Positions 1-13,700 of a DNA stretch of 64,000 nucleotides are shown here, piece after piece; the first letter of the stretch is position 1; every line of letters begins with the position of its first letter. Position numbers and translations under genes: made by a program. The notes under the pieces are model-generated. The model saw nothing but the letters and a program-made list of their open reading frames with translations, was not told the DNA's origin and did not search any database. The stretch is taken from positions 1-64,000 of the forward strand of contig BDSL01000006.1 in the NCBI GenBank assembly GCA_003116995.1, read 5' to 3'. Source of the DNA: Yamagishiella unicocca (lineage: Eukaryota; Chlorophyta; Chlorophyceae; Chlamydomonadales; Volvocaceae).

Positions 1-3000
1 TTAGCTAACCACCATGGCCATTTCCTGGTACCTCTGCGGTTCTGCTGGCCCCAAATCTTTCGGTATTGATTATAAATATCATTGAAAGATCAAAGCGCAA
101 GTTTGGTGCCATTTGGTCAAGGCACTGCACCTGCAGGACAAGGCAAACCTGGGCAGTTAGCTCATTGCTCTGTGCTTTGCTAACCACCATGGCCATTTTC
201 AGGTACCTTGCGGTCTGCTGCCGGCCCCAAATCTTTCGGTTGATTATAAATATCATTGAAAGATCAAAGCGCAAGTTTGGTGCCATTTGTCAAGGCACTG
301 CACCTGCAGGACAAGGCAAACCTGGGCAGTTAGCTCATTGCTCTGTGCTTTGCTAACCACCATGGCCATTTTCAGGTACCTCTTGCGGTCTGCTGCCGGC
401 CCCAAATCTTTCGGTATTGATTATAAATATCATTGAAAGATCAAAGCGCAAGTTTGGTGCCATTTGGTCAAGGCACTGCACCTGCAGGACAAGGCAAACC
501 TGGGCAGTTAGCTCATTGCTCTGTGCTTTGCTAACCACCATGGCCATTTTCAGGTACCTCTTGCGGTCTGCTGCCGGCCCCAAATCTTTCGGTATTGATT
601 ATAAATATCATTGAAAGATCAAAGCGCAAGTTTGGTGCCATTTGGTCAAGGCACTGCACCTGCAGGACAAGGCAAACCTGGGCAGTTAGCTCGTTGCTCT
701 GTGCTTTGCTAACCACCATGGCCATTTTCAGGTACCTCTTGCGGTCTGCTGCCGGCCCCAAATCTTTCGGTATTGATTATAAATATCATTGAAAGATCAA
801 AGCGCAAGTTTGGTGCCATTTGGTCAAGGCACTGCACCTGCAGGACAAGGCAAACCTGGGCAGTTAGCCCGTTGCTCTGTGCTTGCTAACCACCATGGCC
901 ATTTTCAGGTACCTCTTGCGGTTTGTTGCTGGCCCCAAATCTTTCGGTATTGATTATAAATATCATTGAAAGATCAAAGCGCAAGTTTGGTGCCATTTGG
1001 TCAAGGCACTGCACCTGCAGGACAAGGCAAACCTGGGCAGTTAGCCGTTGCTCTGTGCTTGCTAACCACCATGGCCATTTCGGTACCTCTTGCGGTTTGT
1101 GCTGGCCCCAAATCTTTCGGTATTGATTATAAATATCATTGAAAGATCAAAGCGCAAGTTTGGTGCCATTTGGTCAAGGCACTGCACCTGCAGGACAAGG
1201 CAAACCTGGGCAGTTAGCTCATTGCTCTGTGCTTGCTAACCACCATGGCCATTTTCAGGTACCTCTTGCGGTCTGCTGCCGGCCCCAAATCTTTCGGTAT
1301 TGATTATAAATATCATTGAAAGATCAAAGCGCAAGTTTGGTGCCATTTGGTCAAGGCACTGCACCTGTAGGACAAGGCAAACCTGGGCAGTTAGCTCGTT
1401 GCTCTGTGCTTTGCTAACCACCATGGCCATTTTCAGGTACCTCTTGCGGTTGCTGCCGGCCCCAAATCTTTCGGTATTGATTATAAATATCATTGAAAGA
1501 TCAAAGCGCAAGTTTGGTGCCATTTGGTCAAGGCACTGCACCTGCAGGACAAGGCAAACCTGGGCAGTTAGCTCATTGCTCTGTGCTTTGCTAACCACCA
1601 TGGCCATTTTCAGGTACCTCTTGCGGTCTGCTGCCGGCCCCAAATCTTTCGGTATTGATTATAAATATCATTGAAAGATCAAAGCGCAAGTTTGGTGCCA
1701 TTTGGTCAAGGCACTGCACCTGCAGGACAAGGCAAACCTGGGCAGTTAGCCGTTGCTCTGTGCTTGCTAACCACCATGGCCATTTCAGGTACCTCTTGCG
1801 GTTTGCTGCTGGCCCCAAATCTTTCGGTATTGATTATAAATATCATTGAAAGATCAAAGCGCAAGTTTGGTGCCATTTGGTCAAGGCACTGCACCTGCAG
1901 GACAAGGCAAACCTGGGCAGTTTGGCTCATTGCTGTGCTTTGCTAACCACCATGGCCATTTTCAGGTACCTCTTGCGGTCTGCTGCCGGCCCCAAATCTT
2001 TCGGTATTGATTATAAATATCATTGAAAGATCAAAGCGCAAGTTTGGTGCCATTTGGTCAAGGCACTGCACCTGCAGGACAAGGCAAACCTGGGCAGTTG
2101 GCTCATTGCTCTGTGCTTGCTAACCACCATGGCCATTTTCAGGTACCTCTTGCGGTTTTGCTGCCGGCCCCAAATCTTTCGGTATTGATTATAAATATCA
2201 TTGAAAGATCAAAGCGCAAGTTTGGTGCCATTTGGTCAAGGCACTGCACCTGCAGGACAAGGCAAACCTGGGCAGTTAGCTCATTGCTCTGTGCTTTGCT
2301 AACCACCATGGCCATTTTCAGGTACCTCTTGCGGTTTGCTGCCGGCCCCAAATCTTTCGGTATTGATTATAAATATCATTGAAAGATCAAAGCGCGCAAG
2401 TTTGGTGCCATTTGGTCAAGGCACTGCACCTGCAGGACAAGGCAAACCTGGGCAGTTAGCCGTTGCTCTGTGCTTTGCTAACCACCATGGCCATTTCAGG
2501 TACCTCTTGCGGTCTGCTGGGCCCCAAATCTTTCGGTATTGATTATAAATATCATTGAAAGATCAAAGCGCAAGTTTGGTGCCATTTGGTCAAGGCACTG
2601 CACCTGCAGGACAAGGCAAACCTGGGCAGTTAGCTCATTGCTCTGTGCTTTGCTAACCACCATGGCCATTTTCAGGTACCTTGCGGTCTGCTGCCGGCCC
2701 CAAATCTTTCGGTATTGATTATAAATATCATTGAAAGATCAAAGCGCAAGTTTGGTGCCATTTGGTCAAGGCACTGCACCTGCAGGACAAGGCAAACCTG
2801 GGCAGTTAGCTCATTGCTCTGTGCTTTGCTAACCACCATGGCCATTTTCAGGTACCTCTTGCGGTCTGCTGCCGGCCCCAAATCTTTCGGTATTGATTAT
2901 AAATATCATTGAAAGATCAAAGCGCAAGTTTGGTGCCATTTGGTCAAGGCACTGCACCTGCAGGACAAGGCAAACCTGGGCAGTTAGCCGTTGCTCTGTG

Positions 3001-6000
3001 CTTTGCTAACCACCATGGCCATTTTCAGGTACCTCTTGCGGTTTGCTGCTGGCCCCAAATCTTTCGGTATTGATTATAAATATCATTGAAAGATCAAAGC
3101 GCAAGTTTGGTGCCATTTGGTCAAGGCACTGCACCTGCAGGACAAGGCAAACCTGGGCAGTTAGTTGCTCTGTGCTTTGCTAACCACCATGGCCATTTTC
3201 AGGTACCTCTTGCGGTCTGCTGCCGGCCCCAAATCTTTCGGTATTGATTATAAATATCATTGAAAGATCAAAGCGCAAGTTTGGTGCCATTTGGTCAAGG
3301 CACTGCACCTGCAGGACAAGGCAAACCTGGGCAGTTAGTTGCTCTGTGCTTTGCTAACCACCATGGCCATTTTCAGGTACCTCTTGCGGTCTGCTGCCGG
3401 CCCCAAATCTTTCGGTATTGATTATAAATATCATTGAAAGATCAAAGCGCAAGTTTGGTGCCATTTGGTCAAGGCACTGCACCTGCAGGACAAGGCAAAC
3501 CTGGGCAGTTAGCCCGTTGCTCTGTGCTTAGCTAACCACCATGGCCATTTTCAGGTACCTCTTGCGGTTTGCTGCTGGCCCCAAATCTTTCGGTATTGAT
3601 TATAAATATCATTGAAAGATCAAAGCGCAAGTTTGGTGCCATTTGGTCAAGGCACTGCACCTGCAGGACAAGGCAAACCTGGGCAGTTAGCTCGTTGCTC
3701 TGTGCTTTGCTAACCACCATGGCCATTTTCAGGTACCTCTTGCGGTTTGCTGCGGCCCCAAATCTTTCGGTATTGATTATAAATATCATTGAAAGATCAA
3801 AGCGCAAGTTTGGTGCCATTTGGTCAAGGCACTGCACCTGCAGGACAAGGCAAACCTGGGCAGTTAGCTTGTTGCTCTGTGCTTTGCTAACCACCATGGC
3901 CATTTTCAGGTACCTCTTGCGGTCTGCTGCCGGCCCCAAATCTTTCGGTATTGATTATAAATATCATTGAAAGATCAAAGCGCAAGTTTGGTGCCATTTG
4001 GTCAAGGCACTGCACCTGCAGGACAAGGCAAACCTGGGCAGTTAGCTTGTTGCTCTGTGCTTAGCTAACCACCATGGCCATTTTCAGGTACCTCTTGCGG
4101 TCTGCTGCCGGCCCCAAATCTTTCGGTATTGATTATAAATATCATTGAAAGATCAAAGCGCAAGTTTGGTGCCATTTGGTCAAGGCACTGCACCTGCAGG
4201 ACAAGGCAAACCTGGGCAGTTAGCTTGTTGCTCTGTGCTTAGCTAACCACCATGGCCATTTTCAGGTACCTCTTGCGGTATGTTGCTGGCCCCAAATCTT
4301 TCGGTATTGATTATAAATATCATTGAAAGATCAAAGCGCAAGTTTGGTGCCATTTGGTCAAGGCACTGCACCTGCAGGACAAGGCAAACCTGGGCAGTTA
4401 GCTTGTTGCTCTGTGCTTGCTAACCACCATGGCCATTTTCAGGTACCTCTTGCGGTTGTTGCTGGCCCCAAATCTTTCGGTATTGATTATAAATATCATT
4501 GAAAGATCAAAGCGCAAGTTTGGTGCCATTTGGTCAAGGCACTGCACCTGCAGGACAAGGCAAACCTGGGCAGTTAGCTCGTTGCTCTGTGCTTAGCTAA
4601 CCACCATGGCCATTTTCAGGTACCTCTTGCGGTCTGCTGCCGGCCCCAAATCTTTCGGTATTGATTATAAATATCATTGAAAGATCAAAGCGCAATTTTG
4701 GTGCCATTTGGTCAAGGCACTGCACCTGCAGGACAAGGCAAACCTGGGCAGTTAGGTTGCTCTGTGCTTTGCTAACCACCATGGCCATTTTCAGGTACCT
4801 CTGCGGTTTGTTGCTGGCCCCAAATCTTTCGGTATTGATTATAAATATCATTGAAAGATCAAAGCGCAAGTTTGGTGCCATTTGGTCAAGGCACTGCACC
4901 TGCAGGACAAGGCAAACCTGGGCAGTTAGCTCATTGCTCTGTGCTTTGCTAACCACCATGGCCATTTTCAGGTACCTCCTGCGGTTTGTTGCTGGCCCCA
5001 AATCTTTCGGTATTGATTATAAATATCATTGAAAGATCAAAGCGGCCATTTGGTCAAGGCACTGCACCTGCAGGACAAGGCAAACCTGGGCAGTTTCGGT
5101 ATGGCCATTTTCAGGTATCTAAATCTTTCGGTATTGATTATAAATATCATTGAAAGATCAAAGCGCAAGTTTGGTGCCATTTGGTCAAGGCACTGCACCT
5201 GCAGGACAAGGCAAACCTGGGCAGTTAGCCATTGCTCTGTGCTTTGCTAACCACCATGGCCATTTCCTGGTACCTCTTGCGGTTTGTTGCTGGCCCCAAA
5301 TCTTTCGGTATTGATTATAAATATCATTGAAAGATCAAAGCGCAAGTTTGGTGCCATTTGGTCAAGGCACTGCACCTGCAGGACAAGGCAAACCTGGGCA
5401 GTTAGCTCATTGCTCTGTGCTTGCTAACCACCATGGCCATTTTCAGGTACCTCTTGCGGTAAATCTTTCGGTATTGATTATAAATATCATTGAAAGATCA
5501 AAGCGCAAGTTTGGTGCCATTTGGTCAAGGCACTGCACCTGCAGGACAAGGCAAACCTGGGCAGTTAGCTTGCTCTGTGCTTTGCTAACCACCATGGCCA
5601 TTTTCAGGTACCTCTTGCGGTAAATCTTTCGGTTGATTATAAATATCATTGAAAGATCAAAGCGCAAGTTTGGTGCCATTTGGTCAAGGCACTGCACCTG
5701 CAGGACAAGGCAAACCTGGGCAGTTGCTCATTGCTCTGTGCTTTGCTAACCACCATGGCCATTTTCAGGTACCTCCTGCGGTTTGTTGCTGGCCCCAAAT
5801 CTTTCGGTATTGATTATAAATATCATTGAAAGATCAAAGCGCAAGTTTGGTGCCATTTGGTCAAGGCACTGCACCTGCAGGACAAGGCAAACCTGGGCAG
5901 TTAGCTTTGCTCTGTGCTTTGCTAACCACCATGGCCATTTTCAGGTACCTCTTGCGGTCTGCTGCCGGCCCCAAATCTTTCGGTATTGATTATAAATATC

Positions 6001-9000
6001 ATTGAAAGATCAAAGCGCAAGTTTGGTGCCATTTGGTCAAGGCACTGCACCTGCAGGACAAGGCAAACCTGGGCAGTTAGCTCATTGCTCTGTGCTTTGC
6101 TAACCACCATGGCCATTTTCAGGTACCTCTTGCGGTCTGCTGCCGGCCCCAAATCTTTCGGTATTGATTATAAATATCATTGAAAGATCAAAGCGCAAGT
6201 TTGGTGCCATTTGGTCAAGGCACTGCACCTGCAGGACAAGGCAAACCTGGGCAGTTAGCCGTTGCTAACCACCATGTGCTTGCTAACCACCATGGCCATT
6301 TCAGGTACCTCTGCGGTTGTTGTGCTGGCCCCAAATCTTTCGGTATTGATTATAAATATCATTGAAAGATCAAAGCGCAAGTTTGGTGCCATTTGGTCAA
6401 GGCACTGCACCTGCAGGACAAGGCAAACCTGGGCAGTTAGCATTGCTCTGTGCTTTGCTAACCACCATGGCCATTTTCAGGTGCTTTGCTAACCTCTTGC
6501 GGTCTGCTGCCGGCCCCAAATCTTTCGGTATTGATTATAAATATCATTGAAAGATCAAAGCGCAAGTTTGGTGCCATTTGGTCAAGGCACTGCACCTGCA
6601 GGACAAGGCAAACCTGGGCAGTTAGGTTGCTCTGTGCTTGCTAACCACCATGGCCATTTTCAGGTACCTCTTGCGGTTCTGCTGGCCCCAAATCTTTCGG
6701 TATTGATTATAAATATCATTGAAAGATCAAAGCGCAAGTTTGGTGCCATTTGGTCAAGGCACTGCACCTGCAGGACAAGGCAAACCTGGGCAGTTAGCCG
6801 TTGCTCTGTGCTTGCTAACCACCATGGCCATTTTCAGGTACCTCTTGCGGTTTGCTGCTGGCCCCAAATCTTTCGGTATTGATTATAAATATCATTGAAA
6901 GATCAAAGCGCAAGTTTGGTGCCATTTGGTCAAGGCACTGCACCTGCAGGACAAGGCAAACCTGGGCAGTTGTTGCTCTGTGCTTGCTAACCACCATGGC
7001 CATTTTCAGGTACCTCTTGCGGTCTGCTGCCGGCCCCAAATCTTTCGGTATTGATTATAAATATCATTGAAAGATCAAAGCGCAAGTTTGGTGCCATTTG
7101 GTCAAGGCACTGCACCTGCAGGACAAGGCAAACCTGGGCAGTTAGCTCGTTGCTCTGTGCTTTGCTAACCACCATGGCCATTTTCAGGTACCTCTTGCGG
7201 TTTGCTGCTGGCCCCAAATCTTTCGGTATTGATTATAAATATCATTGAAAGATCAAAGCGCAAGTTTGGTGCCATTTGGTCAAGGCACTGCACCTGCAGG
7301 ACAAGGCAAACCTGGGCAGTTAGCCCGTTGCTCTGTGCTTGCTAACCACCATGGCCATTTTCAGGTACCTCTTGCGGTCTGCTGCCGGCCCCAAATCTTT
7401 CGGTATTGATTATAAATATCATTGAAAGATCAAAGCGCAAGTTTGGTGCCATTTGGTCAAGGCACTGCACCTGCAGGACAAGGCAAACCTGGGCAGTTAG
7501 CTCGTTGCTCTGTGCTTTGCTAACCACCATGGCCATTTTCAGGTACCTCTTGCGGTCTGCTGCCGGCCCCAAATCTTTCGGTTGATTATAAATATCATTG
7601 ATTATTTGGTCAAGGCACTGCACCTGCAGGACAAGGCAAACCTGGGCAGTTAGCTCATTGCTCTGTGCTTTGCTAACCACCATGGCCATTTTCAAAAATC
7701 TTTCGCGCAAGTTTGGTGCCATTTGGTCAAGGCACTGCACCTGCAGGACAAGGCAAACCTGGGCAGTTAGCCCGTTGCTCTGTGCTTGCTAACCACCATG
7801 GCCATTTTCAGGTACCTCTTGCGGTCTGCTGCCGGCCCCAAATCTTTCGGTATTGATTATAAATATCATTGAAAGATCAAAGCGCAAGTTTGGTGCCATT
7901 TGGTCAAGGCACTGCACCTGCAGGACAAGGCAAACCTGGGCAGTTAGCTGTTGCTCTGTGCTTGCTAACCACCATGGCCATTTTCAGGTACCTCCGCTGG
8001 CCCCAAATCTTTCGGTATTGATTATAAATATCATTGAAAGATCAAAGCGCAAGTTTGGTGCCATTTGGTCAAGGCACTGCACCTGCAGGACAAGGCAAAC
8101 CTGGGCAGTTTTTGCTCTGTGCTTTGCTAACCACCATGGCCATTTTCAGGTACCTCTTGCGGTTGCTGCTGGCCCCAAATCTTTCGGTATTGATTATAAA
8201 TATCATTGAAAGATCAAAGCGCAAGTTTGGTGCCATTTGGTCAAGGCACTGCACCTGCAGGACAAGGCAAACCTGGGCAGTTAGCTCATTGCTCTGTGCT
8301 TTGCTAACCACCATGGCCATTTTCAGGTACCTCTTGCGGTCTGCTGCCGGCCCCAAATCTTTCGGTATTGATTATAAATATCATTGAAAGATCAAAGCGC
8401 AAGTTTGGTGCCATTTGGTCAAGGCACTGCACCTGCAGGACAAGGCAAACCTGGGCAGTTAGCTGTTGCTCTGTGCTTTGCTAACCACCATGGCCATTTT
8501 CAGGTACCTCTTGCGGTTGCTGCCGGCCCCAAATCTTTCGGTATTGATTATAAATATCATTGAAAGATCAAAGCGCAAGTTTGGTGCCATTTGGTCAAGG
8601 CACTGCACCTGCAGGACAAGGCAAACCTGGGCAGTTAGCTTGCTCTGTGCTTTGCTAACCACCATGGCCATTTTCAGGTACCTCTTGCGGTCTGCTGCCG
8701 GCCCCAAATCTTTCGGTATTGATTATAAATATCATTGAAAGATCAAAGCGCAAGTTTGGTGCCATTTGGTCAAGGCACTGCACCTGCAGGACAAGGCAAA
8801 CCTGGGCAGTTAGCTCATTGCTCTGTGCTTTGCTAACCACCATGGCCATTTTCAGGTACCTCTTGCGGTCTGCTGCCGGCCCCAAATCTTTCGGTATTGA
8901 TTATAAATATCATTGAAAGATCAAAGCGCAAGTTTGGTGCCATTTGGTCAAGGCACTGCACCTGCAGGACAAGGCAAACCTGGGCAGTTAGCCAGTTGCT

Positions 9001-10739
9001 CTGTGCTTAGCTAACCACCATGGCCATTTTCAGGTACCTCTTGCGGTTTGTTGCTGGCCCCAAATCTTTCGGTATTGATTATAAATATCATTGAAAGATC
9101 AAAGCGCAAGTTTGGTGCCATTTGGTCAAGGCACTGCACCTGCAGGACAAGGCAAACCTGGGCAGTTAGCTCATTGCTCTGTGCTTTGCTAACCACCATG
9201 GCCATTTTCAGGTACCTCTTGCGGTCTGCTGCCGGCCCCAAATCTTTCGGTATTGATTATAAATATCATTGAAAGATCAAAGCGCAAGTTTGGTGCCATT
9301 TGGTCAAGGCACTGCACCTGCAGGACAAGGCAAACCTGGGCAGTTAGCTCATTGCTCTGTGCTTTGCTAACCACCATGGCCATTTTCAGGTACCTCTTGC
9401 GGTCTGCTGCCGGCCCCAAATCTTTCGGTATTGATTATAAATATCATTGAAAGATCAAAGCGCAAGTTTGGTGCCATTTGGTCAAGGCACTGCACCTGCA
9501 GGACAAGGCAAACCTGGGCAGTTAGTTGCTCTGTGCTTGCTAACCACCATGGCCATTTCAGGTACCTCTGCGGTTTGCTGCGGCCCCAAATCTTTCGGTA
9601 TTGATTATAAATATCATTGAAAGATCAAAGCGCAAGTTTGGTGCCATTTGGTCAAGGCACTGCACCTGCAGGACAAGGCAAACCTGGGCAGTTAGCCCGT
9701 TGCTCTGTGCTTTGCTAACCACCATGGCCATTTTCAGGTACCTCTTGCGGTCTGCTGCGGCCCCAAATCTTTCGGTATTGATTATAAATATCATTGAAAG
9801 ATCAAAGCGCAAGTTTGGTGCCATTTGGTCAAGGCACTGCACCTGCAGGACAAGGCAAACCTGGGCAGTTAGCCATTGCTCTGTGCTTTGCTAACCACCA
9901 TGGCCATTTTCAGGTACCTCTTGCGGTCTGCTGCCGGCCCCAAATCTTTCGGTATTGATTATAAATATCATTGAAAGATCAAAGCGCAAGTTTGGTGCCA
10001 TTTGGTCAAGGCACTGCACCTGCAGGACAAGGCAAACCTGGGCAGTTAGCTCATTGCTCTGTGCTTTGCTAACCACCATGGCCATTTTCAGGTACCTCTT
10101 GCGGTCTGCTGCCGGCCCCAAATCTTTCGGTATTGATTATAAATATCATTGAAAGATCAAAGCGCAAGTTTGGTGCCATTTGGTCAAGGCACTGCACCTG
10201 CAGGACAAGGCAAACCTGGGCAGTTAGCTCATTGCTCTGTGCTTTGCTAACCACCATGGCCATTTTCAGGTACCTCTTGCGGTCTGCTGCCGGCCCCAAA
10301 TCTTTCGGTATTGATTATAAATATCATTGAAAGATCAAAGCGCAAGTTTGGTGCCATTTGGTCAAGGCACTGCACCTGCAGGACAAGGCAAACCTGGGCA
10401 GTTAGCTCATTGCTCTGTGCTTTGCTAACCACCATGGCCATTTTCAGGTACCTCTTGCGGTCTGCTGCCGGCCCCAAATCTTTCGGTATTGATTATAAAT
10501 ATCATTGAAAGATCAAAGCGCAAGTTTGGTGCCATTTGGTCAAGGCACTGCACCTGCAGGACAAGGCAAACCTGGGCAGTTAGCTCATTGCTCTGTGCTT
10601 TGCTAACCACCATGGCCATTTTCAGGTACCTCTTGCGGTCTGCTGCCGGCCCCAAATCTTTCGGTATTGATTATAAATATCATTGAAAGATCAAAGCGCA
10701 AGTTTGGTGCCATTTGGTCAAGGCACTGCACCTGCAGGA

Positions 10740-13700
10740 CAAGGCAAACCTGGGCAGTTAGCCATGTGGTGAAATTGCATTGAAAGATCAAAGCGCAAGT
10801 TTGGTGCCATTTGGTCAAGGCACTGCACCTGCAGGACAAGGCAAACCTGGGCAGTTAGCTTGTTGCTCTGTGCCTAACCACCATGGCCATTTTCAGGTAC
10901 CTCTTGCGGTCTGCTGCCGGCCCCAAATCTTTCGGTATTGATTATAAATATCATTGAAAGATCAAAGCGCAAGTTTGGTGCCATTTGGTCAAGGCACTGC
11001 ACCTGCAGGACAAGGCAAACCTGGGCAGTTATTGAAAGATCAAAGCGCACCATGGTCAAGGCACTGCTCTGTAACCACCATGGCCATTGCCTCTTGCGGT
11101 CTGCTGCCGGCCCCAAATCTTTCGGTATTGATTATAAATATCATTGAAAGATCAAAGCGCAAGTTTGGTGCCATTTGGTCAAGGCACTGCACCTGCAGGA
11201 CAAGGCAAACCTGGGCAGTTAGCTTTGCTCTGTGCTTTGCTAACCACCATGGCCATGGTACCTCTTGCGGTCTGCTGCCGGCCCCAAATCTTTCGGTATT
11301 GATTATAAATATCATTGAAAGATCAAAGCGCAAGTTTGGTGCCATTTGGTCAAGGCACTGCACCTGCAGGACAAGGCAAACCTGGGCAGTTAGCTCGTTG
11401 CTCTGTGCTTTGCTAACCACCATGGCCATTTTCAGGTACCTCTTGCGGTCTGCTGCCCCCCAAATCTTTCGGTATTGATTATAAATATCATTGAAAGATC
11501 AAAGCGCAAGTTTGGTGCCATTTGGTCAAGGCACTGCACCTGCAGGACAAGGCAAACCTGGGCAGTTAGCCGTTGCTCTGTGCTTAGCTAACCACCATGG
11601 CCATCGCGGTTTGCTGCTGGCCCCAAATCTTTCGGTATTGATTATAAATATCATTGAAAGATCAAAGCGCAAGTTTGGTGCCATTTGGTCAAGGCACTGC
11701 ACCTGCAGGACAAGGCAAACCTGGGCAGTCTCTGTGCTTTGCTAACCACCATGGCCATTTTCAGGTACCTCTTGCGGTCTGCTGCCGGCCCCAAATCTTT
11801 CGGTATTGATTATAAATATCATTGAAAGATCAAAGCGCAAGTTTGGTGCCATTTGGTCAAGGCACTGCACCTGCAGGACAAGGCAAACCTGGGCAGTTAG
11901 CTCATTGCTCTGTGCTTTGCTAACCACCATGGCCATTTTCAGGTACCTCTTGCGGTCTGCTGCCGGCCCCAAATCTTTCGGTATTGATTATAAATATCAT
12001 TGAAAGATCAAAGCGCAAGTTTGGTGCCATTTGGTCAAGGCACTGCACCTGCAGGACAAGGCAAACCTGGGCAGTTAGCTCATTGCCTCTGTGCTCTTTC
12101 GGTATTGATTATAAATATCATTGAAAGATCAAAGCGCAAGTTTGGTGCCATTTGGTCAAGGCACTGCACCTGCTTCAGGTACCTCTCTTGCTGCTTTGGC
12201 TTTGCTAACCACCATGGCCATCTACCTCTTGCGGTATTGATTATATAATATCATTGAAAGATCAAAGCGCAAGTTTGGTGCCATTTGGTCAAGGCACTGC
12301 ACCTGCAGGACAAGGCAAACCTGGGCAGTTAGCTCATTGCTCTGCTTGCTAACCACCATGGCCATTTTCAGCTTTGCTAAATCTTTCGGTATTGATTATA
12401 AATATCATTGAAAGATCAAAGCGCAAGTTTGGTGCCATTTGGTCAAGGCACTGCACCTGCAGGACAAGGCAAACCTGGGCAGTTAGCTCATTGCTCTGTG
12501 CTTTGCTAACCACCATGGCCATTTTCCAAATCTTTCGGTATTGATTATAAATATCATTGAAAGATCAAAGCGCAAGTTTGGTGCCATTTGGTCAAGGCAC
12601 TGCACCTGCAGGACAAGGCAAACCTGGGCAGTTAGCGATGTGCTCTTGTGCTTGCATTGAAAGATCAAAGCGCAAGTTTGGTGCCATTTGGTCAAGGCAC
12701 TGCACCTGCAGGACAAGGCAAACCTGGGCAGTTAGCATGTGCTTCTGCGGTTTGCCATGGCCATTTTCAGGTACCTCTTGCGGTATTGGCCCCAAATCTT
12801 TCGGTATTGATTATAAATATCATTGAAAGATCAAAGCGCAAGTTTGGTGCCATTTGGTCAAGGCACTGCACCTGCAGGACAAGGCAAACCTGGGCAGTTA
12901 GCTTGCTCTGTGCTTGCTAACCACCATGGCCATGGTACCTCCTGCGGTGCTGGTCTGCCCCAAATCTTTCGGTATTGATTATAAAATCTTTCGGTATTGA
13001 TTATAAATATCATTGAAAGATCAAAGCGCAAGTTTGGTGCCATTTGGTCAAGGCATTGAAAGATCAAAGCGCAAGTTTGGTGCCATTTGGTCAAGGCACT
13101 GCAGGACAAGGCAAACCTGGGCAGTTAGCTCATTGCTCTGTGCTTTGCTAACCACCATGGCCATTTTCAGGTACCTCTTGCGGTCTGCTGCCGGCCCCAA
13201 ATCTTTCGGTATTGATTATAAATATCATTGAAAGATCAAAGCGCAAGTTTGGTGCCATTTGGTCAAGGCACTGCACCTGCAGGACAAGGCAAACCTGGGC
13301 AGTTAGCTTGTTGCTCTGTGCTCTTTCGGTATTGATTATAAATATCATTGAAAGATCAAAGCGCAAGTTTGGTGCCATTTGGTCAAGGCACTGCACCTGC
13401 AGGACAAGGCAAACCTGGGCAGTTAGCAGGCCATACCTCTTGCGGTCTTTCGGTATTGATTATAAATATCATTGAAAGATCAAAGCGCAAGTTTGGTGCC
13501 ATTTGGTCAAGGCACTGCACCTGCAGGACAAGGCAAACCTGGGCAGTTAGCGGTACCACCATGGCCATTTTCAGGTACCTCTTGCGGTCTGCTGCCGGCC
13601 CCAAATCTTTCGGTATTGATTATAAATATCATTGAAAGATCAAAGCGCAAGTTTGGTGCCATTTGGTCAAGGCACTGCACCTGCAGGACAAGGCAAACCT